Shown: in pieces, positions 8,776-17,815 of the stretch | Layout: every line of letters starts with the position of its first letter | Numbering within the stretch: position 1 is the stretch's first letter | Source of the DNA: Pseudomonadota bacterium | GTDB taxonomy: Bacteria > Pseudomonadota > Gammaproteobacteria > Steroidobacterales > Steroidobacteraceae | DNA: 64,000 nt | Assembly (NCBI GenBank): GCA_025357635.1 | Contig: JANXOV010000009.1 | Span: 1-64,000, forward strand | Reading direction: 5' to 3' | The notes under the pieces: generated by a model | What the model saw: the letters and a program-made list of their open reading frames with translations, nothing else | Told to the model about the DNA's origin: nothing | Databases searched by the model: none | Program-made: the position numbers and the translations under genes

Positions 8776-11700
8776 TCCGACGCCCATACCCGATGCCCAG
8801 GTCCGGCAGGAGGCCATCGATCCGGATCAATCGGTGCTGGTGCAGGCACCTGCGGGTTCCGGCAAGACCACGCTGCTTACGCAACGTCTGCTGGGCCTGT
8901 TGCTGCGGGTCGATGCGCCCGAGCGAATTCTCGCCCTGACCTTCACGCGCAAGGCAGCACAGGAAATGCGCGCACGCGTCATCGATGCACTGGAGACCGC
9001 AACACACGATTCCTGTCCGCCGAGTGCAAATCCCACCACCTGGTCGCTGGCCCGCGCGGCGCGCGGTAACCTGCAATCCCGTGGCATCGATCTGCAGCAG
9101 TACCCCACGCGGCTGCGCATCGAGACCATCGACGGCTTCAATGCCTGGCTCGCCGCGCAATTGCCGGTGACGGCCGGAACGGGCGGCCGTTTCGTCATTG
9201 CCGCGGATGCGCAGCGCCTGTACCGCGAAGCGGCCGAGCGGGCGCTGGCCGTCGGCGGCGATGAGCCTTTTGCAAATGCCGTGGACCGTTCCTTGGAATT
9301 GAACGATGAGCGCTGGACGCTGGTTCGCGACCTCATCGCCTCCATGCTCTCCAACCGCGAAAGCTGGCTGGCCATTCTGGCCGGCCATATGCAGGCGCTG
9401 GGTGATCCGGATGAGGAGCACTTACGCGGTATTCGTGCATCGTTGGACGAGGATTTATCACTGCTCATCGCCCGGCATCTGCAAGGCGCCTATTTAGAAC
9501 TGGGCGCGGAGAGGGTTGCAGCGCTGAGCCGGTTGTTGAGTGGAGCGGCGACGCGTCTGGAGCCGGCATCAACGCTGTTGAGCAGCTGGCGCATGCTGAG
9601 ACGTGGCTTGAGACCGGTGGTGGAGGAGGTTGCGCAATGGCGCGACATGGCCGGCTTCTTGCTGACCCAGCAAGGGGCTGTCCGGCAATCGGTGACCAAG
9701 ACGCAAGGATTCGCACCCTCGTGCGGCGACAAACCCGAGATGATCGATCTGCTGACCGAGATCCAGCGCAACGGCGCTGCGGTTCTGGCGCTTCGCATCG
9801 TGCGGTTGTTGCCCGATGCACGTTACGACGATGATCAATGGGAGCGGGTGCGCGCGGTGTCGCGGACCCTGGTGCTGGCGGCGGCGGAACTCGAAACCGT
9901 GTTTCGCCGGCACGGGGAGAGCGATTTCAGCGCCGTGTCGATGGCGGCGGTGAGAGCATTGGGTTCGGCACAAGAACCGACCGATCTGAATCTGCTGCTG
10001 GACTACCGCATTGAGCACATTCTCGTCGATGAATTTCAGGACACCTCGAATGCTCAGCTGGATCTGTTCAAAATCATGACTGCGGGCTGGCAGTGTGGCG
10101 ATGGCCGCACCTTTTTTTGCGTCGGTGATCCGATGCAGTCGATTTATGGATTTCGGGAAGCCGAGGTGAGGGCGTTTCTGGAGCTGGCGCAGGATGGTCT
10201 GGGCGATGTGCCGCTGCGCGCGCTGCGCTTGAGCAGCAACTTTCGCGCCCAGGGTTCGCTGGTGGAGTGGATCAATGCAACCTTTTCACAAATCCTGCCG
10301 CGCCTGGATGACCGGCACCGAGGCGCTATTGCCTATTCGCCGGCGGTGGCTCGCGCGGCCGCAGCGGTCGGCGCGGACACCGGCGTGAAGACGCTGCTGT
10401 TCGAATCCTCTGTTCAGGAGGCCGCGCATATCGCACAGGCCGTGGAGTTGCGCCGCAGCGCCCATCCGCTTTGGCGCATCGCGATACTCGTTCGCAACAA
10501 GAGTCACGCGGGGGAAATCGCCGCCGCGCTGCAGACACGGCAGCTGAAGTTCCGGGCATTGGACATCGGAAGGCTGCAGGACCGTCCCGTCGTCAGCGAC
10601 ATCATCATGTTGAGCCGGGCGCTGCTGCATCTGGAGGATCGCATCGCATGGTTTTCCGTGCTGCGATCCCCGGCCGTCGGGCTGGAACTGGCGGATCTGT
10701 GGGCTCTGAACCGCGGCGCGGACACGCTGTGGGCCGCTTTGCAGGATCCGGGCGTGCGGCAGCGGCTGAGCGACGCAGGTAAGGATCGCGCACAGCGCGT
10801 GTCTGAAACGCTGCGGCAGGCATTCGCAATCCGCGATCAGAGCGGCGTTGCGCGATGGGTGGAGCGCACCTGGATCGCCTTGGGCGGTCCCTGCATTGGC
10901 TTGAGCGAACTGGACAGGGTCAGCGCCCGCGCCGCGTTTTCGCGTCTTGAGACAATGGATGCGCAGGGTTGCATGGAGGCCACGCAATTCGAGTCCGGCT
11001 TCGAGAAATTGTTTCCGGCCGACGAAGGCGATCAGCCCATCGAGATCATGACCATCCACAAGTCCAAGGGGCTCGAGTTCGACATGGTCATTGTGCCGCG
11101 GCTGGAGGCGCGCGTGCGACCGCCTGCGCGCAGCTTTCTGCAGCAGCATCGCTTCGCACGGGAGGACCGGCCGGGTTTCGTGCTCGCAGCAAGTGCGGGC
11201 GCCGGCGAAGACGGCGATGCGTTGTTTGAGTTCCTGCGCTGGGCAGAGCAGGACTCGACGCGGTTGGAAGCGCAACGGCTGCTGTACGTGGCCTGCACGC
11301 GCGCAAAAAATGAGCTGTGGTTGAGCGCCGGCGCAGAGCCGGATTCGAATCCCGGCGACCGGGAGTTCAAGCCTCACTCGGGTTCCCTGCTCAGCATTCT
11401 TTGGCCGATGACCCAGCATCGTTTCGAGCGTGTGCGCAATGCGGGGTTGCCGGTGCCGGCCCCACCGGCGATCCGCAGTTTGATGCGGCTCCCCGCCGGC
11501 TGGGCGCTGCCGCGCTTTGACGGCAGCGGGACATCCCAGCCTTTGATCGCGGATATGACGCTCGCACCCTCAACGCCGCCCTTCGACTGGGCCTCGGAGA
11601 CGGCGCGTCAGATCGGCATTTTGGTGCATGCACAATTGCAGGCTCTGCACTGCGACGCCGGATCGGATGAGCGTGTGCGCTCGCAATCGGAGTCATTCCG

Positions 11701-12124
11701 CCGCTGGTTCGCGGATCGAGGCGTTCCGGCGAGGCAGGTCGAGAATGCCACGCAGCGCGTGGTGGAGTCGTTGCTGGCCATCGCAGAGGATGAGCGGGGA
11801 CGCTGGATCCTGGCGCCTGGTTATACGCAGGAGGCGCGCGAGCTGAGCCTGTCGGGCGTTGTGCAGGGGCGCATCGTCAAGATCATTCTGGATCGGACTT
11901 TCGTGGATCAGGGCGTGCGCTGGATCATCGACTACAAAACGAGCCAGCATTCCGGCGGCGACCGGGAGCAGTTCCTGGACAACGAAATGCTGCGCTACCT
12001 GCAACCGATGCAGCGCTACGCCCGCATCGCGGCACGGCTTGGACCGGAACCCATCCGCTTGGGACTCTATTTCCCGTTGATGCGGGCCTGGCGCGAATGG
12101 CCCGCCGCAGAATCGGTCAGTTGA
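8768..12124 (+). CDS. UvrD/AddA-like helicase-nuclease
   Basis: 1118 aa superfamily 1 helicase. Walker A APAGSGKTTLL (27-36), motif Ia LALTFTRKAAQEMR (55-68), Walker B ILVDEFQDT (about 418), motif III GDPMQSIYGFREAEV, motif IV LSSNFRAQ, motif V IMTIHKSKGLEFD (about 757) and motif VI LLYVACTRAKNELWL (about 837). The C-terminal region has ILDRTFVDQGVRWIIDYKTS (about 1040-1057), the D...D-x-K core of a RecB-family nuclease. So it combines motor and nuclease as AddA does. It overlaps the AddB-like gene by 8 bp and should form a complex with it. It ends 3 bp from the convergent gspN stop, leaving no room for a terminator. Confidence 0.85.
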   Translation: MTDPTPIPDAQVRQEAIDPDQSVLVQAPAGSGKTTLLTQRLLGLLLRVDAPERILALTFTRKAAQEMRARVIDALETATHDSCPPSANPTTWSLARAARGNLQSRGIDLQQYPTRLRIETIDGFNAWLAAQLPVTAGTGGRFVIAADAQRLYREAAERALAVGGDEPFANAVDRSLELNDERWTLVRDLIASMLSNRESWLAILAGHMQALGDPDEEHLRGIRASLDEDLSLLIARHLQGAYLELGAERVAALSRLLSGAATRLEPASTLLSSWRMLRRGLRPVVEEVAQWRDMAGFLLTQQGAVRQSVTKTQGFAPSCGDKPEMIDLLTEIQRNGAAVLALRIVRLLPDARYDDDQWERVRAVSRTLVLAAAELETVFRRHGESDFSAVSMAAVRALGSAQEPTDLNLLLDYRIEHILVDEFQDTSNAQLDLFKIMTAGWQCGDGRTFFCVGDPMQSIYGFREAEVRAFLELAQDGLGDVPLRALRLSSNFRAQGSLVEWINATFSQILPRLDDRHRGAIAYSPAVARAAAAVGADTGVKTLLFESSVQEAAHIAQAVELRRSAHPLWRIAILVRNKSHAGEIAAALQTRQLKFRALDIGRLQDRPVVSDIIMLSRALLHLEDRIAWFSVLRSPAVGLELADLWALNRGADTLWAALQDPGVRQRLSDAGKDRAQRVSETLRQAFAIRDQSGVARWVERTWIALGGPCIGLSELDRVSARAAFSRLETMDAQGCMEATQFESGFEKLFPADEGDQPIEIMTIHKSKGLEFDMVIVPRLEARVRPPARSFLQQHRFAREDRPGFVLAASAGAGEDGDALFEFLRWAEQDSTRLEAQRLLYVACTRAKNELWLSAGAEPDSNPGDREFKPHSGSLLSILWPMTQHRFERVRNAGLPVPAPPAIRSLMRLPAGWALPRFDGSGTSQPLIADMTLAPSTPPFDWASETARQIGILVHAQLQALHCDAGSDERVRSQSESFRRWFADRGVPARQVENATQRVVESLLAIAEDERGRWILAPGYTQEARELSLSGVVQGRIVKIILDRTFVDQGVRWIIDYKTSQHSGGDREQFLDNEMLRYLQPMQRYARIAARLGPEPIRLGLYFPLMRAWREWPAAESVS

Positions 12125-12127
12125 TAT

Positions 12128-12925
12128 TCAAAGCGCGAACTCGATCTCCAGCGGCACGCGGCCCTGCGTGTCGCGCCCGCGCATATTCACCAGGTCCTGG
12201 AACTCCTGCTGCAATGAGGGCGGCAGCGGGACACGCTCTTTGACGGTGCCCGTGAAATTGACCTGGTTTTGCGCAGGCGCAATGCGCAATGCTCCGCTGA
12301 GTTGCAAGGGTCCGCTCAGATCGCGCAACTGCGCAATTGCGGTGCCATCGGCTTGCACCGACCCGGATGAAAACGCCAATTCGTAGGCGCCCAGGTCAGC
12401 CTCTGCGAATTTCCTTGATTTCAGCGCACCGATTCTCACCGTGCCTGCCGCCGCGGTGATTTTCTGCGCATCGACCCGGAACTCCGCAATGGCCACCTGC
12501 ATGTTCCCGCTCCATCCTTGCGGAGCGCCGATGTCCGCCAGATCTTCGAGTGCTCCGCCGCCGCGGACGCCATGCACAAAGATTTGCGCTCCATGGAACT
12601 GCAGACCGGCGTCGATGACGAAACTATTCTTGATCCAACGCAACTCCGCGCTGATTCTGCCCCCCAGCAAGGGCAGGGGGTGCAGCCGCCACTCGATGGC
12701 GCCGATCGGCCGGCCGCGAATGGTCACTTGCGCAGACGATCCGTGCCAGAGAGTGCCCGAGGCGTCATCGGCCTGTACGCCGGCGGGCAGAAAGCGCAGC
12801 GCGACGGAAGCGGGCAGCGCCAAGAGAACAAAACTCGACGCGGCGAGCAGCGCCGCGGCTGCCAGCCAGCCGTAGGAGCGGCGGGCCGGTTTAGCGGTGC
12901 GCTTGGGTGAGCGAGACGCTGACAT
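12128..12925 (-). CDS. gspN: Type II secretion system protein N
   Basis: 265 aa. One N-terminal transmembrane helix (YGWLAAAALLAASSFVLLAL, about residues 17-36), then a periplasmic beta-rich domain with GTLWHGSSAQVTIRGRPIG and WRLHPLPLLGGRISAEL, typical of GspN, and the end MRGRDTQGRVPLEIEFAL. It is an accessory of the inner-membrane T2SS platform. I chose the ATG at 12925 (MSASRSPKRTAKPAR), which overlaps gspM by 35 bp; a start at 12982 would add 19 low-complexity residues. Last gene of the gspGHIJKLMN run. Confidence 0.82.
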   Translation of the reverse strand: MSASRSPKRTAKPARRSYGWLAAAALLAASSFVLLALPASVALRFLPAGVQADDASGTLWHGSSAQVTIRGRPIGAIEWRLHPLPLLGGRISAELRWIKNSFVIDAGLQFHGAQIFVHGVRGGGALEDLADIGAPQGWSGNMQVAIAEFRVDAQKITAAAGTVRIGALKSRKFAEADLGAYELAFSSGSVQADGTAIAQLRDLSGPLQLSGALRIAPAQNQVNFTGTVKERVPLPPSLQQEFQDLVNMRGRDTQGRVPLEIEFAL

Positions 12926-13379
12926 TGACCCGGCCGGGCTTCGCGGCGCGGTCGATCGTGATGGACTCGATGGCGACCCCATGCCGCTGCTCCAGCACGG
13001 CGAGCCAGTTCACCAGGGCGTCGAAGGGAGCCGCCTCCAGCGTCACGCGCACACCGGAGTTGCCGCTGGGCTGCGTGCCGCGCAATGCCTGGCTCAATCC
13101 GGCCTCGCGGCCGGTGCGATCCACCAGCACGATCGGTGATTCGTTGCCGGCCTGTGCGAACGTGCCGGCCGCTGCTTGAATCTCGGGCGCGTTCTGCTGC
13201 ATCCAGAGCAAATCCTCGCGCTGCGTCTGAAGCTGATCGCGTGCTTTTGCGACGCTGGCGTGCAGCGGCAGGAGAATGCCGCCGAACAAGATCAAGGCCG
13301 CAACCGCGGTGCCGCCGATCAGCACGGCCTTGCGCTCGCGATCCTTCAGGCCCAGGTACCAGGAGCGCAACGCGTTCAC
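12891..13379 (-). CDS. gspM: Type II secretion system protein M
   Basis: 162 aa. Short cytoplasmic N-terminus (LKDRERKAVLIGG), a single transmembrane helix (about 18-38), a coiled-coil stretch (AKARDQLQTQREDLLWMQQN) and a small periplasmic ferredoxin-like domain (FDALVNWLAVLEQRHGVAIE). This is the bitopic layout of GspM, which binds GspL in the inner-membrane platform. The start overlaps the end of gspL by 4 bp, implying coupled translation. Confidence 0.85.
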   Translation of the reverse strand: MNALRSWYLGLKDRERKAVLIGGTAVAALILFGGILLPLHASVAKARDQLQTQREDLLWMQQNAPEIQAAAGTFAQAGNESPIVLVDRTGREAGLSQALRGTQPSGNSGVRVTLEAAPFDALVNWLAVLEQRHGVAIESITIDRAAKPGRVNVSVSLTQAHR

Positions 13380-14647
13380 TTGGGCCCCGCCAGCGCGGCC
13401 GAGCGGATCTGCATGCGGCCTTCGACGGCGCTGCCGACGGGGTTGGAGGATTGGATTTCCGCCGTGAGTCCCTGCTTGCTCATGAGCTGCGAGAATTGCG
13501 ACAGTTCACCCACGCTCGGCGCCGTTATTTTCAGATCCAGCGTTGCATCCCGATAGCTCAGCGCGTCCACCGAGGTGTTGGGCCGGCCGGCCAGGGCACC
13601 GCTCAGGCTCTGCAGCGTGCGCAAAAAATACTGCGGGCCGGCCGCCGCGCCGCGGATCTGCGCCAGCCGCGTCATCATCTGACGCCGCGGGTCAGCGGGC
13701 CTCTCTCCGGGCAGGGCTGAGGAGAAAACCTGCTCCAGGCTGGTCTTGAGTTCTGCGCTCTGCTTGCGGGCCTGATGCAAGGCGAGGGACTCCGCGGCGA
13801 TGTGCGTTCCCAGCAAACCCATCGCCAGGAATGCGGCCACGCGCCAACGCCGCCAGTGCGAGCCGTAGTCTTCGGACGGTGCGTATTCACCCTGCAGCAG
13901 GTTGATGGCCTGCATGTCAGGCAACTGGCGTGCCAGCCACATGAGAGGGCCTTCCGGCAGCAATTGCACTTTCAGCGAGGCAAAGCGATCTTGAAGCCTG
14001 TTGAATGTGTCCTGCACCGCCGCCCAATCTTCCTGCGTGGTATACAAAACAGCGCTTTCCGGCGGCGGCGCTTCGACGCCTTCGCTGTGCAGGGGCTCGT
14101 GAATGATGCCGGCCACCGCCAAGGCTTCTTCGATGGGAGACACTTCCACGGTGAACGCCGGACCCGCCGCACGCCGCACCGACAGGCGCGATTCCTCGAG
14201 CCACAACACGGTCTGACCGGGATTGTCGGGCAGGAGCGAAACGTCGGCATAGATCGCATGCGGGGACAGCCCGGCTTCCCTCAACGCGGCGATCCAGGAC
14301 TCCAGCAGGCTGCGCGCGACCACCACCACCGGAGTGGTGCCGCCGGCGGCGCGCCGTCCGATGGCAAAGTGCAGCGTGTCGATGTCATCGGTGACCAGTT
14401 CTTCCAGGGCGAAGGGCACGGCGCGCGCAAGCTTTGTGCCGCTGCCCGGCGGAAGCTCGGGCTCTGCGAGCATGACCTCCGTTGCCGGCACCAGTGCGAT
14501 CACGCGATGGTTGTGCGCCACCGCGGCGGCGAGCGACAGCGGTCCACGCTGCCGCGGTCCGGTGCGTACCCCGGTTTCATCGATGACCAGCCACTCGGTC
14601 TCATCGGAGCCCGCCGGTGGCATTCGCAGGAGCAGAGTGGTGGCCAT
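13376..14647 (-). CDS. gspL: Type II secretion system protein L
   Basis: 423 aa from ATG 14647. The N-terminal half is the cytoplasmic actin-like GspL domain (VIDETG, RVIALVPATEVMLAEPELP, AVPFALEELVTDDIDTLHFA), which binds the secretion ATPase GspE. A transmembrane helix follows (RVAAFLAMGLLGTHIAAESL, about 270-290), then a periplasmic ferredoxin-like domain with YFLRTLQSLSGAL. A TTG at 14659 overlapping the gspK stop would add four residues and is an alternative start. Confidence 0.87.
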   Translation of the reverse strand: MATTLLLRMPPAGSDETEWLVIDETGVRTGPRQRGPLSLAAAVAHNHRVIALVPATEVMLAEPELPPGSGTKLARAVPFALEELVTDDIDTLHFAIGRRAAGGTTPVVVVARSLLESWIAALREAGLSPHAIYADVSLLPDNPGQTVLWLEESRLSVRRAAGPAFTVEVSPIEEALAVAGIIHEPLHSEGVEAPPPESAVLYTTQEDWAAVQDTFNRLQDRFASLKVQLLPEGPLMWLARQLPDMQAINLLQGEYAPSEDYGSHWRRWRVAAFLAMGLLGTHIAAESLALHQARKQSAELKTSLEQVFSSALPGERPADPRRQMMTRLAQIRGAAAGPQYFLRTLQSLSGALAGRPNTSVDALSYRDATLDLKITAPSVGELSQFSQLMSKQGLTAEIQSSNPVGSAVEGRMQIRSAALAGPK

Positions 14648-14655
14648 AGTTGCTG

Positions 14656-15642
14656 TCAAGTCGTCCCGAAGCTGCGCAGAATCGGCGTCACTCGCTTGCT
14701 ATCCGGGTTGCGCCACAAAAGACTGTACAAGGTGAACTCGGTGCTGCCAAGCGTGACGCGCGTCGTGAGGCGGAAGTAGTCGCTTTTCTCAGACATCAGC
14801 TTCCCCAATTCCGCGGCGCCTGCAGTGCCGGCGGCGTTCAGCAGTGCGTCCTTTGCCGGAAAGCAGCCGGTCTTCCTGCCTTTGACCAATGCCTCCGGAT
14901 CGCCGGTGAACTCGCGCGAATTGGCGGTCAGGCTGTCCAAGACCAACCCCGGGGCCGTGCACACATTGATGGTGGAATCGTGAATCGGTAACGCGGTGAT
15001 GAATGGCGCAAGTTTCTGGAAGCGTTCTGCGCCAAAGCCCGGCAGGCTCAGCAATTCGGATGTCGAGAGCATCGGCCAGTCGGCGGTGCGATAAGGGGGT
15101 GTCTGCGCATTGTAGACCGCGTCCTCAGCGCCATCGGGAAAATCCACATCGGAGTCCGCGTCAATCCAGTCGCGCGCCAAGTGAGCCCACTTCGGATCGA
15201 TGTCCAGCGCGATCAGTATGCGGATGAACTGCTCCAATGGTTGCGGATCCGGTTTGCCGTCTTTGATCTTGAGCAGGTTGTTGATGTTGAACCGCCCGGA
15301 TTGATCCTCCAGTGAGCCTTCGAGCACGCCCATGGGCTCGCCTTCCGGGTCGTTAGGCGGACGCAGGGGAATCGGCTGCGGGGATTGGGCCCAAGGCTCG
15401 GCCAGCGTGTCCTGCTGTGCGCCGTTCTGCAAATCCTGGGTCAGTACATCGCCGGCCAGCGCTTCGGCTCCCATGGCAAATTGATAGGCCTGTTCTGCCG
15501 CGAGTATCGAGGTGGTGCGCTTGCGTTCTATGAAACCACCAAAGCCGATTTTCACAGCCAGAATAGTTGCCAGCGCCATCAGCACCAGCGCGATGATCAA
15601 CGCGACGCCGCGTTGCCGCGGCAGGGCCCGCGCGGTTTTCAT
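14656..15642 (-). CDS. gspK: Type II secretion minor pseudopilin K
   Basis: 328 aa. The class III-type leader RQRG is followed by VALIIALVLMALATI. As usual for GspK, the conserved Glu at +5 is missing. The large soluble domain has SGRFNINNLL, LIALDIDPKWAHLARDWIDADSD and the helix-hairpin-like LLSLPGFGAERFQKLAPFITALP, all GspK signatures. GspK caps the pseudopilus tip with GspI and GspJ. The ATG overlaps the gspJ stop as ATGA; a longer frame to 15678 was rejected because the leader must be N-terminal. Confidence 0.9.
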   Translation of the reverse strand: MKTARALPRQRGVALIIALVLMALATILAVKIGFGGFIERKRTTSILAAEQAYQFAMGAEALAGDVLTQDLQNGAQQDTLAEPWAQSPQPIPLRPPNDPEGEPMGVLEGSLEDQSGRFNINNLLKIKDGKPDPQPLEQFIRILIALDIDPKWAHLARDWIDADSDVDFPDGAEDAVYNAQTPPYRTADWPMLSTSELLSLPGFGAERFQKLAPFITALPIHDSTINVCTAPGLVLDSLTANSREFTGDPEALVKGRKTGCFPAKDALLNAAGTAGAAELGKLMSEKSDYFRLTTRVTLGSTEFTLYSLLWRNPDSKRVTPILRSFGTT

Positions 15643-16268
15643 CCGGACACCTCGATCAAGCGCCGCACCGTTCCCCAATCCTTGAACTCGATGACGATTT
15701 CAACCGCGACGGGCCGGATCCACAAGCCTTGATCCGGCGGCAGATTCGGTGCGGGCCATTGGTCGATCCATGTCCGGCCCTGATCCATGTAGCGAAACTG
15801 TACTCGCCTGACCTGCGTCAACAGATCCTGTTCGAGCGGTTGATTGGTCAGGGTGGGATCGAGCACGGCGTGGTAGCTGCGCTTCAGCGTTTCCTTCTCA
15901 AGGCGATAGGACACACGCTGCAAGGTACCGCGCTGCACACCGGCGGTGTTGGACCAGCCCATGCGCGTCAGGTCCAACAGTGTCGCCGCGCCGATGCCGC
16001 CGCGCATGGCCGGCAGTCGTTCTGTACCCAGCGGTCCTCGGATCGGCCGCGGCGCGGTTTGAGATATGTCCTGCACCAGCGTTCGAATGCCAAACTCGAT
16101 TTCACGCGTGCGGGTCTGCGACTGCACGGTGCGTTCCGCCGACACTCTTGCCTGACGGTAGGTTCCATAGCCCAACGCCGTCATGATCCCCAGCAGCAGC
16201 AAAGCCACCAGCACTTCGACCAGGGTGAAGCCAGCCGACAGGCTGTGCAGAGGATGCCGCCGGTTCAT
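15639..16268 (-). CDS. gspJ: Type II secretion minor pseudopilin J
   Basis: 209 aa. Prepilin leader ending SAG, then FTLVEVLVALLLLGIMTALG with Glu at +5 of the mature protein. YGTYRQARVSAERTVQSQTR continues the N-terminal helix. DLTRMGWSNTAGVQRGTLQRVSYRLE fits GspJ, where such a segment is conserved. It forms the tip complex with GspI and GspK. The ATG at 16268 overlaps the gspI stop (ATGA). The frame is open to 16355, but that would bury the leader. Confidence 0.9.
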   Translation of the reverse strand: MNRRHPLHSLSAGFTLVEVLVALLLLGIMTALGYGTYRQARVSAERTVQSQTRTREIEFGIRTLVQDISQTAPRPIRGPLGTERLPAMRGGIGAATLLDLTRMGWSNTAGVQRGTLQRVSYRLEKETLKRSYHAVLDPTLTNQPLEQDLLTQVRRVQFRYMDQGRTWIDQWPAPNLPPDQGLWIRPVAVEIVIEFKDWGTVRRLIEVSG

Positions 16269-16759
16269 CGCGGGAGCGTCGGGTTGATATTGCGGCCCGG
16301 CGGATTCTGAGGGCCGCCAGGGTTTGGTCCTGCCGGTTTGTTTTGCAGTGTCCAATCGACTTGATTGCCACCGGCGGGCGTGAGCGCAGAGCCGAGAAAA
16401 CTGGCGGACTCCGCCAGCGGTCCGGCCCCGGGCTTTGCCGTGCCGGGCCAGACGCGAACCACCACCCGACGGATGGTGGCGTTGTCGGTTTCAAAATAAC
16501 GCGTGTCGAAGCGCCACTTGCGATTGGCGAATTCGACCTCGCCCTTGTCCTTGGATTCTCCGAACTTCTGGATGTTGAGGCGGGCCTCTACGATGCGGTT
16601 CATTGCGATCCATTGCGCGATGGTCTTGTCGCGCAGGTACTCGCTGCCGCGCACCGTGCTGCTGATCGAACTCATCAGCGCAGCCAGCGACAACGCGACG
16701 ATCATCAAGGCAACCAGCACTTCCACAAGCGTAAATCCACGCTGCCCGCGCATGCTCAT
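16265..16759 (-). CDS. gspI: Type II secretion minor pseudopilin I
   Basis: 164 aa. Leader MSMRGQRG, then FTLVEVLVALMIVALSLAAL with Glu +5. AMNRIVEARLN and the following beta strands match GspI. The C-terminus carries an unusual Pro/Gly/Asn-rich tail (about 30 residues, GPNPGGPQNPPGRN) not usual in the family; its function is unknown. The start overlaps the gspH stop (ATGA). Confidence 0.9.
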   Translation of the reverse strand: MSMRGQRGFTLVEVLVALMIVALSLAALMSSISSTVRGSEYLRDKTIAQWIAMNRIVEARLNIQKFGESKDKGEVEFANRKWRFDTRYFETDNATIRRVVVRVWPGTAKPGAGPLAESASFLGSALTPAGGNQVDWTLQNKPAGPNPGGPQNPPGRNINPTLPR

Positions 16760-17310
16760 GTCTTCTTCGCGTTCGCGGATTTGTCGGAGGAATCCACGGT
16801 GATCTTGCCGAGCGTATCCGCATTGACGGAGGCTTTGTTCGGCGATCCTTCGCGCAACAGGGTCAGCCGGAAGGGCGTTCCTTCTCCGCTCGCCGCGATG
16901 ATCAGCTGCGGCGCCGTCAATGGCGCATCGGATTTGATGCGTTCGATCTTCGGGCGCAGCACGATCAGGCGTGAATCCAGCATCAACTCGAACGACAATC
17001 CCTTGGGCAATTCGCGGCGGCGGAACTCGCGCTCCGCATCGAAACTCTCCCAGCGTTGACGGCGGCTTTGGTAGACCACGAATTGATAAGTGGTGGGTTC
17101 GATCAGCATGCCGAAGTCCCGGCCCTCGAGCACGGCCCTTTCCTGCAGCAATCCGAGCAGGCCTTCGATGCGCCGGCTCTCCTCATCCAGCGCACCGTCC
17201 CGTCCGGTGACGCCAATGGACAGCACCGCAAAGGAAATGACGATGGTGATGATGACCAGCACCACCAGGATTTCGATCAGCGTAAAACCGCTCTGAGTGG
17301 GGCGGCGCAT
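16756..17310 (-). CDS. gspH: Type II secretion minor pseudopilin H
   Basis: 184 aa from ATG 17310. Leader MRRPTQSG, then FTLIEILVVLVIITIVISFA with Glu +5, followed by LQERAVLEGRDFGMLIEPTTYQFVVYQ, a GspH/FimT-type region. The last 20 residues (after ADTLGKITVDSS) are charged and look disordered. The frame is open to 17448, but that stretch overlaps gspG and would displace the leader. GspH lies 34 bp behind gspG. Confidence 0.88.
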   Translation of the reverse strand: MRRPTQSGFTLIEILVVLVIITIVISFAVLSIGVTGRDGALDEESRRIEGLLGLLQERAVLEGRDFGMLIEPTTYQFVVYQSRRQRWESFDAEREFRRRELPKGLSFELMLDSRLIVLRPKIERIKSDAPLTAPQLIIAASGEGTPFRLTLLREGSPNKASVNADTLGKITVDSSDKSANAKKT

Positions 17311-17344
17311 GGCGTACCCGCGGTTGTGGATGCCGGCGACGCGT

Positions 17345-17803
17345 TTACTTTTGATCCAGAGTGGCGGTGCCGATGTCGCTGTCGTAGCCTTCGCCGCCTT
17401 CCTTGCCATCGCGCCCGAAGGAGCGGATCTCGTACTCGGCGCCGTCACGGCCCGGGGCTTGGTATTGATACAGGCTGTTCCACGGATCCTTGGGCACCGC
17501 TTTCAGGTAGCCCCCGGAGCGGTAATTGGTGATGGTCGAATCGGCCGGCTGTTTGACAAGCGCCGCAAGGCCCTGTTCCGTGGTCGGATACTTGAAATTG
17601 TCCAGCCGGTACAGGTCGAGCGCGGTTTCGATGGCGCGGATGTCGCTTTGCGCGCGCGTGACGCGCGCCTTGTCGACGTTCTCCAGAATCTTGGGAACAA
17701 CCAGTGCGCCCAGGACCGCCAGGATGACGACCACGACCATGATTTCGATGAGCGTGAAGCCCCGCATGTACGACAAACTTTGTGCAGACTGTTGATTGCG
17801 CAT
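17345..17803 (-). CDS. gspG: Type II secretion major pseudopilin G
   Basis: 152 aa. Leader ending YMRG, then [20 protein letters not shown] with Glu +5. The soluble domain has [51 protein letters not shown] and [18 protein letters not shown], the calcium-binding C-terminal loop of GspG. It builds the pseudopilus. ATG 17803 has GAGGGT upstream at good distance; the inner ATG at 17767 is less likely. First gene of the gsp run; gspC, D, E and F are not in this window. Confidence 0.95.
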   Translation of the reverse strand: MRNQQSAQSLSYMRGFTLIEIMVVVVILAVLGALVVPKILENVDKARVTRAQSDIRAIETALDLYRLDNFKYPTTEQGLAALVKQPADSTITNYRSGGYLKAVPKDPWNSLYQYQAPGRDGAEYEIRSFGRDGKEGGEGYDSDIGTATLDQK

Positions 17804-17815
17804 AAATTACCCTCG

